From Torymus aiolomorphi (taxonomy: Eukaryota; Arthropoda; Insecta; Hymenoptera; Torymidae): a stretch of DNA of 64,000 bases. Location: positions 167,407,797 to 167,471,796 of the forward strand of contig CM070874.1 in assembly GCA_036365515.1 (NCBI GenBank). Reading direction: 5' to 3'. The first letter of the stretch is position 1, and each line of letters opens with the position of its first letter. Below, piece by piece: positions 56,703 through 64,000 of the stretch. A model generated the notes under the pieces. It made no database searches and was not told the DNA's origin. It saw only the letters and a list, made by a program, of their open reading frames with translations. The position numbers and the translations under genes are program-made.

Positions 56703-58693
56703 CTTAATTATTTATCTAAAAAATTTCAGTTTAAATATTTATTTCAGTTATTTATTTATCATCATATTTGAAAAAATCTGTTTTTATTCATATGAGGCGT
56801 TTCACGTCAACTGTCCCAGCGTGGCAGGCGAGCGCCAAATCGTGCTATATCCAGCTCATGTTTACGATACTAAAATTTACTTGAAAAAATTTTATTATAA
56901 GCATTTCCAACGTATTTTTTCCTCAGCTTTCCAATGGTGTAGGCAGTTTTCCCGAAATTTTCTATTTTCATGTTCAAAAAGTACAAAACGTCTTATATCT
57001 CGAAAACGATATTTTTAATATTTTTTTTGACTGTCTAGATCGAAAGCTGAGCATTTTTTACGTAGAATAAGATATTTTCCAAAGAGTGCCCGAGATGTTT
57101 TCTGCGCGATATAGAACGCGAAAGAGTAGACGCACCGTCTTTCCTGCGCGCGGTACTACGTGGTACAGCGCATGGACTGCGCCCGCCTCGTTGCCTATAT
57201 AATAACCTTTTATAATCTTTAATTCTTTACCTGTTCTTCTGAATTCTGAATAATGCATGGAGTAATATTTAATTAATTATTTTATAAAAAAATAAAATTT
57301 CAAAATTAACAGTAATATAGTAACTCTTGTACTAACTTTTTTTTTCAGTGTAGATAATATTTTTTTGTTTGTTTTTACGTGTTATATTTCGAAAAGTACA
57401 TTTTTAATATTTTTTTACCCTTTAGATCGGAAGCTGTGTATTTTTTACGTAGGAAATGATATTTTCCAAAAAGTGTCCAAGATGTTTTCTGCTAGAAATA
57501 GATAACATAGCCGTTTATGAAGATCAAACAATTGTAATATCTTACCTTAAAACTAATTTTGCAGTCAAGAAAGTTTATTATTTGACTGATGGAGCAGGTC
57601 AGCATTTTAAGAATAAATCCAATTTTCAAAATCTTCTTTTTCACGAGAAAGATTTTGGAGTTACTGCTGAGTTGCATTTTTATACCACAGCACATGGCAA
57701 AGGTGCGTGCGATAGTATAGGTGCGAACCTAAAAAGAGGTGCAAAACGAGCTGGTCTACAAGTTTCTTCTAGTAATCATATTTTAACGCCAGAAGAGCTG
57801 TACAACTGGGCTTTAGCCCAGTTACTGCAAACAAGCCAAAGTTTTTTATAGCAGTAAAGAATCGTATGAAGAAACGGTTTTGAAACTAAAACCAAGACTG
57901 GACAAGGCTAAATCTATATCAGGCACGTTACAATACCATGATATTATTCCAATAGATGAAAGTACATTGAAGCTCAAAAAAACCTCTCTGAGTTCAGAGT
58001 ATAAAATCTTCCCTGCGAAAAAAACTGCGAAAAGAAAAAAAAAATATTATCTACACTGAATAAAAAAGTTAGTACAAGATTTACTATATTGCTGTTAATT
58101 TTGAAATTTTATTTTTTTATAAAATAATTAATAAAATATTACTCCACGCATTGTTAAGAATCCAGAAGCACAGGTAAAGAATTAAAGATTATAAAATGTT
58201 ATTATATAGGCAACGAGGCGAGCGCAGTCCGCGCGCTGTACCACGTAGTACCGCGCGCAGGAAAGGCGGTGCGTTTACACTTTCGCATTCTATTTCTCAC
58301 AGAAAACATTTCGGGCACTCTTTGAAAAATATCGTTTCCTACGTAAAAAAGGCTCAGTTTTCGATCTAGAGGGTAACAAAAAATATTAAAAATATCGTTT
58401 TCGAGATATAAGACGTTTCGTACTTTTTGAAGATGAAAATAGAAAATTTCGGGAAAACTGTCTACACCATTGGAAAGCTGAGAAAAAAATACGTTGGAAA
58501 TGCTTATAATAAAATTTTTTCAAGTACATTTTACTATCGTAAACATGAGCTGGATATAGCACGATTTGGCGCTCGCGTGCCGCGCTGGGACAGACGACGT
58601 GAAACGCCTCATATGAATAAAAACATATTTTTTCAAATATGATGATAAATAAATAACTGAAATAAATATTTAAACTGAGATGTTTTAGATAAA
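56703..58693 (+). mobile_element. DNA transposon 3, internally deleted, ~660-bp inverted arms
   Basis: Arms 56,703-57,362 and 58,043-58,693 are inverted repeats; the outer ends read TTAATTATTTATCTAAAA on both sides. A second possible terminus is TGAGGCGTTTCACGTC at 56,791, by analogy with the TGG ends of the other copies. Only ~680 bp lies between the arms, holding the C-terminal part of a transposase. A ~115-bp stretch of arm sequence (TTTTTACGTAGGAAATGATA) is duplicated just inside the left arm. The element is non-autonomous. Confidence 0.8.
57505..58062 (+). pseudogene. Transposase C-terminal fragment of DNA transposon 3
   Basis: YLTDGAGQHFKNKSNF (second Asp), TAHGKGACDSIGANLKRGAK (third Asp), then LTPEELYNWA. 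At a T-run (57,842-57,847) the frame shifts, and SSKESYEETVLKLKPRLD ... IIPIDESTLKLKK ... KTAKRKKKYYLH completes the C-terminus to a TGA near 58,060. The first ~16 codons of the open frame (from 57,456) are inverted-repeat sequence, not transposase. The DFAEN half is deleted, so it cannot be active. Confidence 0.75.
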
Positions 58694-58699
58694 TAATTA

Positions 58700-59143
58700 A
58701 CTGATGAGAATCTTTGCATCGGTCTTACAGTCTTATAAATTAAATTAGTCAGATTGCCCTTGTTTATAATCACCCCCGCAGAATCTGAAATAAAAACTTA
58801 ATTAAAACCTGGAAAAAAACCTTTATTAGCAAAGAACTATCTGACTGCCACCCACCACCAAATTGCTCAATTGCCCAACGTTTTGAGCCCGCTCCGGCTC
58901 CTCCTCAGGGACTCTTGAGTTTAATAAATATTAATATTGATATTATAATAAATATTAATATTAATATTATAATAAATATTAATATTAATATTATAATAAA
59001 TATTAATATTAATATTATTATAAATATTAATATTAATATTATAATAAATATTAATATTAATATTAATAGTGAGCCATAAATATTAATTATTTTAATTTAA
59101 TTTATAAGACTGTAAGAGCGATGGAAAGATTCTCATCAGTTGA
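58700..59143. mobile_element. ~440-bp MITE with 45-bp TIRs and internal AATATT minisatellite
   Basis: ACTGATGAGAATCTTTGCAT...TTATAAATTAAA at the left is inverted at 59,097-59,143. The interior has a GC-rich part (TTTTGAGCCCGCTCCGGCTC) and then 58,920-59,062, a ~31-bp unit (AATAAATATTAATATTAATA-type) repeated four to five times. It abuts DNA transposon 3 directly. Confidence 0.7.
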
Positions 59144-59785
59144 TAGTAAGTTGCAGTCGACGTAAGTCATATTTTTAACCACTATTCATGCAAAAAAAAA
59201 TGCGATGCGTTCTATGCCAGTTATTATAGCACGTTTCGGTACGATAATTGTGAGAGCGTGCGCGAATGGAATTTCGAAATCCAAAAATTTTCCACTAGAT
59301 ATTTAATTTTAATGAATGAATTTTTCTTACAAATTTTTAAGCACGAGATATTTCGATATATCTTTAATAAAATTTTTCTAACGAAAATAAAAGAAAAATT
59401 AGAAAAATTTTAAGTTTATAACATGCAACTATTTTTCGTGAATTTCAACAATCCATGCACTCACAAATTTTTAGTTTTTAACATGAACACGGTAACGCTT
59501 TTACTTTCGACGTCTTTTGCGTCGTTTTCTCGCTACGTCTCGCGAGTTTTCAAAATGGCTGATTACACCGATAGCGTCGGTTTCTACTAAAAGAAAAATG
59601 GCTATCTACAGCATTTCTCTCTCTCGTGTGCCGGTACCGTCGAATTACAATTTTTCACTCGTGATTCGAGGGGCCCCATGTTCTGGGTGCCATTTATAAC
59701 GGTGTACTTACGATCGATGTACAGCGTCCTTGATGTTCTCTCCAGCAATTATTATTTTTCAATTAACATGTACTGAAGCATGCAA

Positions 59786-59786
<1 letters not shown>
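59144..59786. other. Stretch without recognised features
   Basis: AT-rich with a few GC-rich patches (GTGAGAGCGTGCGCGAATGG; GATTCGAGGGGCCCCATGTT). A 60-codon frame at 59,517-59,699 shows no motif. No repeat partner is seen in this window. Confidence 0.4.

Positions 59787-59852
<66 letters not shown>
59787..59852 (+). repeat. (TA)n microsatellite
   Basis: TA array with one TG interruption, flanking mini-element C. Confidence 0.95.
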
Positions 59853-59855
<3 letters not shown>

Positions 59856-60061
59856 GGCAAAACATACTTTTGAGGCTTATATTCGGCAACAAACCGAACT
59901 TTTGAGGACTTTTCGTACTTTTGGGGACGATCCCCAAAAGTAATATATACGAAACTAGACTTTTGAGGATTTAAAATGGCGGATATTAATTTCTTTAGTC
60001 ACGCATCCTAGACTCTGACGGAAGAAACTCTAGATCCTCAAAAGTACGGTTCACCCGAATT

Positions 60062-60063
<2 letters not shown>
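59853..60063 (+). mobile_element. Word-bearing mini-element C (word TTTTGAGG/TTTTGGGG)
   Basis: Words at 59,868, 59,900, 59,919 (TTTTGGGG) and 59,961 (+), inverted at 59,932 (CCCCAAAA) and 60,036 (CCTCAAAA). The 59,919/59,932 pair is a palindrome in which both halves carry the same A-to-G change. The core is at 59,985-60,001 (-), with one extra A (ATTAATTTCTTTAGTCA). Word spacing is 32/19/13/29. (TA)n lies on both sides. Confidence 0.75.

Positions 60064-60130
<67 letters not shown>
60064..60130 (+). repeat. (TA)n microsatellite
   Basis: Pure TA after mini-element C. Confidence 0.95.
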
Positions 60131-60131
<1 letters not shown>

Positions 60132-60166
60132 TAGGGGGCTTCGCCCCCTGCTCGCTCCGCTCGCCA
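60131..60166. repeat. GGGGGCTTCGCCCCC hairpin and CTCGCTCCGCTCG motif
   Basis: A perfect 6-bp stem closed by a short TTCG-type loop (60,134-60,150), then the GC-rich near-palindrome GCTCGCTCCGCTCGC, in an otherwise AT-rich setting immediately after (TA)n. I regard it as the edge of a repeat, not a proven terminator. Confidence 0.55.
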
Positions 60167-60930
60167 GCCCCCATTATTAGAGATAAATATTAATAATAAT
60201 GAATGAGGATAATCTTCTATTACATAATATCATGAAACACTTATTTTTTCATTTAAAATTTCTGTAATGTTTTTTAAAAACATTATACTTAACATTTATT
60301 AATTTTTAAAATACTAAGTATATTATATTTAACAAAATAATGCAGAATATATATGTAGTTCATTACGTCAGCTCTGATTTTATTTGTAACTTATTGATTA
60401 TAAAATCCAGTAATATTTCAATTTTTGGCCGCCATTTTATATTTACAAAATCTGAGTTCAGATTCCCAATCAGAGAATCCGGAAACTCACTATATAAAAT
60501 TTTTAACAAACTCGAGTAAAATTTCAATTTTTGTTAGTCATCTTGGGTCCACCAGTTTGAATTAAAATTTTCAGCAAAATCCAATAATATTTCAATATGT
60601 GTCCGACATCTTCGATCCGCCATTTTGAATTCTGAAAATCTGTGTTGAGATTCGTAATCTAGAAATCCCCTAAATACAATTATTAGCAATCCAGTATTAT
60701 TTAAATATTTTGCCGCCATTTTCAATTTTTAAAATCTAAGTACAGATTCGTAATAATCGAATCCAGAAATTTTCATTAATTTTCAGCAAAATTCAGTAAT
60801 ATTTCAATATGCGGCAGACATTTTCGTTCCGCTATTTTGAATTTTCAAAATCTGAGTTCAGATTCCTAATCAGCGAATCTCGATACCCCCTATATACAAT
60901 TTTCAGCAACATATCTATAAGAGATTAGTT
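60167..60930. repeat. Degenerate tandem repeat (~90-120 bp unit)
   Basis: AAAATCTGAGTTCAGATTC-type blocks at 60,448, 60,647, 60,733 and 60,849, each near GCCATTTT(G)AA and followed by CAGCAAAATCCAGTAATATT-like sequence. 60,167-60,400 is plain AT-rich DNA. No gene seen. Confidence 0.65.
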
Positions 60931-61170
60931 GCAGTGGGGTAGGTGGAGTGGTATGTGGAGGGGTAGGTGGAGGGGGTGTGAAGGGAGAATGGAGGGGGCT
61001 GGGGAGTGGTGGGGGTGGACGGGAGCGGAAGAGGGTGGAGGTGGTGGAGGGGCAGATGCCCTTCAAAATAACGTAAAATTTGAAAGAATTTAACGGTAAA
61101 AAGTGACGCGGCAGCGGAGGGAGGCGGAGGGGAGTGGTGGGGTGTGGAGGAAGTGGAGGGGGTAGGTACT
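60931..61170 (+). repeat. G-rich purine tract (possible G-quadruplex region)
   Basis: Many GGGGT, GGAGGGGG and GGTGGGGG runs on the plus strand across 240 bp (for example GGTGGAGGGGGTGTGAAGGG near 60,966), in strong contrast with the flanks. Proline-rich frames on the other strand are artefacts. Confidence 0.75.
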
Positions 61171-61202
61171 CATTTTTGCCCTTACAACTATATAATATAG
61201 GA

Positions 61203-61204
<2 letters not shown>

Positions 61205-61266
<62 letters not shown>
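61205..61266 (+). repeat. (TA)n microsatellite
   Basis: TA array preceding mini-element F. Confidence 0.95.
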
Positions 61267-61268
<2 letters not shown>

Positions 61269-61613
61269 TTGGACGGTATTTTGAGGATTTCATAAAGAAT
61301 TTGTACAATAGTGGTGACACAAATATAAACATTGTTATAAACAACCAATAAACAAGCGCGTGACTAAAGAAATAATGACCCTAAGGTTATTGACTAACAC
61401 CACGACGCCTGCGGCGCCCGCTTTTACGGAAAAATATCACGGAATTTCCGAAATCGATGTATTAACACACTATTGTGAAAACCGCTGAAAAATCCTCAAA
61501 ATGCCTCTCGAGTGCTTTGGACTTTTGAGGAGACTCCTCAAAATGCCTACAAAATCCTCAAAATTCGGTATATATGACCTATATAATCCTCAAAATGCGT
61601 CCCAGATGTGAAT
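61267..61613 (-). mobile_element. Word-bearing mini-element F (inverted copy of A)
   Basis: Reverse complement of 8,482-8,826. Words CCTCAAAA at 61,588, 61,556, 61,536 and 61,494; inverted TTTTGAGG at 61,523 and, closing the other end, 61,279. Core TGACTAAAGAAATAAT at 61,361-61,376 (+). Unlike A, both terminal words are intact, so F shows the true terminal inverted repeat (GGACG.(C/T)ATTTTGAGGATT). (TA)n lies on both sides. Confidence 0.8.
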
Positions 61614-62082
<469 letters not shown>

Positions 62083-62127
62083 ACACGGTCCATAACGCTG
62101 GATCAGTGAAAATTCAGAGATAGCGAT

Positions 62128-62206
62128 AGAGAGAGAGAGAGGGTGAAAGAGAGAGAGAGAGAGAGACAGAGAGAGCGAGAGAGAGAGAGAGGGAGAGAGA
62201 GAGCAG
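62128..62206 (+). repeat. Imperfect (GA)n tract
   Basis: GA-rich with interruptions (GAGGGTGAAAG, GAGACAG, GAGCGAG). 62,207-62,481 holds a short (GT)n at 62,328-62,366 and no gene. Confidence 0.9.
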
Positions 62207-62481
62207 TTATGGCTTCACTTTCGCGTATGAAAACAAGTGTGTATATGCAGCGCTATGGTGCACCAAGATAAGCTATGTCTTCAAGGCCAGTTCGCTTTGA
62301 CGCGGCAGCAGTGGTTATGGCTACACTTGTGTGTGTGTGTGTGCGTGCGTGCGTGTGTGCGTGTGTTCGGTTTGACAAGATATGGTGTATTATGGCAAAT
62401 GTACCTACATTAATTAGATTATCGATTTTCGATATTTTATCAGATTTTGGAAACTAATAGCACATGTTTCATGAATGTATA

Positions 62482-64000
62482 TGGCCGAATCCATCTCAAA
62501 TCAGACAGCCCGCGTATGCCCATTTCACCTATCAGGTTGAAATAAAAATATTTATGTTCTACTCGAAAAAATATTTTACACGTGTTTTTTTATTTTTTTG
62601 TTTCATCAAAATTTCATGCGTTCAGCGATACCGAAAAATTCCGAGAAAATTCTTTCATTGAGAAAAAAAATTTTCAATGTGATTTTCAGACTGCTATTGT
62701 TTCAGCAGTTTTTCAAGCTTTTAAACGTGTAACACATAATTTCACTCAGTTTTGAGCCCTCTTTAACGGCCTTAATGTCATTTTCAAAAAAAAATAAAAA
62801 ATCCACGAGCTATGCACTTTTTACTGAAAAATTCATTTTTTAGAGAAGTGCCTTTTTCTCGAAAACCCCATGTTTTTTTTTGCACAATTTTTGTTGTCGT
62901 GATAGAGGACGGTAATGCCTAGCTAGACGTATTTGTGAGATTCGGTACTTTTTTCCTGGGATAGCGATCACTAATGAGATAACACACAAACAAATTTTTC
63001 ACGCTTAACGCTTATATATAGTCAATGATATTAGAGTCAATGTAAAGGTATTTATCTTTGTGCGTATGTAATATACATGTACGTGCGCCTACTTATAGGA
63101 GTATATGTACTAGTACATTTGTCCGCTAGATGGATATGGTTTGACTTAACATTTACAAAGAAAAGTTCGGTTTCTGCTATATATCACACATCTCGTCTTA
63201 TTTAAAACCATCATCTTTTGGAAAATTATTACATATTTACACCTTATCAACTCAACTACGATGTCTCAATATTACTCAACAGAGAGAATCAAATGTGCAG
63301 ACTTTTAGACAAACACAAACAAATTATTTACAAATCTAGTTCCGTACGTTTAAAACAACTTGAGAATCTTGCTCATCCATTGAAGCACCTCTATCCTCAT
63401 TTACCTTTGACACCTTCTACATATCTGTGTCAACATTGTTACAATCGTGCTTTAGAATTGGTGAGTAGTACTGACAATGAATTTATAACGGATAATGAAG
63501 TTACCGATAACGTAGTTGATAGAGATGAAGATTTTTTACCAAGTACTCCAGAACGCATTGAAGAATTTAATAATGAAATAAGTACATCTTTCTTAGGTTC
63601 TGTATCGCCTCTTAAAAGAAAAAATCTTATACATGAAAAATCAATTGAAAATTACGTAAGAAAGAAAAAAAAATACTTTCAACATTGTCTAATACCCTTG
63701 ATGTGAAGTTGAACAATGTTTATGACGTTTCTATAACAGCAAATGAATCAACTGTATGCCATTGTACAGAATGGATACAAAATCTTGGTCTAGCCTTGCA
63801 AAAGTGTTCTACGGTATCAGAAAAAATAAAAATTCTGACTTTGCTACCTTCATCCTTTACAAAACATGAAATTTTATCTTTATTTCCAGAAATAACAATG
63901 TATATGATCAACAAATCGAGAAATCTTGTTAAAGGAAAAGGAATTTATTCAGAACCAGATGCATATTCAGGCCATCCGATTGATGAAAACATGGAAAAAA
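62482..64000 (+). mobile_element. DNA transposon 4, left part, near-identical to 34,548-36,061
   Basis: Starts TGGCCGAATCCATC directly after TATA (62,478-62,481) and follows the 34,548 copy base for base apart from scattered changes (for example CATGTTG to CAGGTTG near 62,537), to the window end. The right arm lies outside. High identity suggests recent activity of this subfamily. Confidence 0.9.
63260..64000 (+). pseudogene. Transposase N-terminal part of DNA transposon 4 (frameshifted)
   Basis: The start codon equals that of the 35,323 copy. One T is missing in GCAGACTTTTAGAC near 63,305 and one A in the A-run at 63,661-63,672, so the frame breaks twice. The TTGG site that is broken in the 34,548 copy (near 35,850) is intact here (63,783), giving TEWIQNLGLALQKCSTV. 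The frame continues open to the window edge. Confidence 0.75.

Noticed and set aside
59919..59939. TTTTGGGG/CCCCAAAA as telomere-type repeats
   Set aside because: Single copies inside a palindrome at fixed spacing, not tandem; the resemblance to ciliate telomere repeats is chance.
60131..60166. Rho-independent terminator (GC hairpin)
   Set aside because: No T-run follows, no gene precedes it, and the context is eukaryotic repeat DNA.

Overview
The window looks like repeat-dense, AT-rich intergenic DNA of an arthropod, most likely an insect. The grounds are R1-like and I/Jockey-like non-LTR retrotransposons, Gypsy LTR elements, cut-and-paste transposons with introns, very long (GA), (CT), (CA), (TA) and (TAA) microsatellites, and a fragment of an animal protease gene. 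There are no bacterial operons, CRISPR arrays or complete host genes. The species cannot be told from the sequence; a parasitoid wasp or another TE-rich insect is only a guess.

Layout. 1-1,040: 3' part of a non-LTR pol. 1,320-1,802: (GA)n, a 320-bp repeat and (TAA)n. 1,803-8,203: a 6.4-kb DNA transposon with ~1-kb terminal inverted repeats (TIRs) and a broken four-exon transposase. 8,214-9,188: three consecutive small elements separated by (TA)n, each carrying the same 16-bp core and its own reiterated word. 9,293-10,157: unidentified coding-like sequence. 10,309-11,365: a 33-bp perfect hairpin, a 500-bp pure (CT)n and an inverted copy of the 320-bp repeat. 11,366-28,737: mosaic of repeats, including a degenerate exon fragment of site-1 protease (MBTPS1), a 5'-truncated R1-like element with poly(A), a 1.9-kb palindromic element, a 678-bp foldback element at TTAA, and a 363-bp MITE whose empty site is also in the window.

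28,742-48,104: one complete but decayed Gypsy element on the minus strand. It has a 4-bp ACTT target duplication, TG...CA LTRs, a primer-binding site (PBS), a polypurine tract (PPT), gag, protease, RT, RNase H and integrase. Its protease is split by a 3.5-kb transposon (34,548-38,091). One LTR carries 2.2 kb that the other lacks. Its unoccupied target is visible in an inverted repeat copy at 22,744-22,747. 48,473-49,555: 3' end of an I/Jockey-like element (RNase H, Zn knuckle, poly(A)). 51,096-56,173: remains of a second Gypsy element, minus strand, with a 1.44-kb foldback element inside its RT. 56,703-58,693: an internally deleted relative of the DNA transposon. 59,787-61,613: two more of the word-bearing small elements in (TA)n. 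62,482-end: left part of another copy of the 3.5-kb transposon.

Nothing here works together as a pathway. The genes are selfish-element genes, nearly all broken. The layering (Gypsy into an older repeat, DNA transposon into Gypsy, MITEs into RT and repeats) gives an insertion order. The most unusual signal is the family of six (TA)n-associated mini-elements at 8.2-9.1, 18.5, 59.9 and 61.3-61.6 kb. In five of them the spacing between reiterated words is nearly constant, the words differ from element to element, and the 16-bp core stays fixed.
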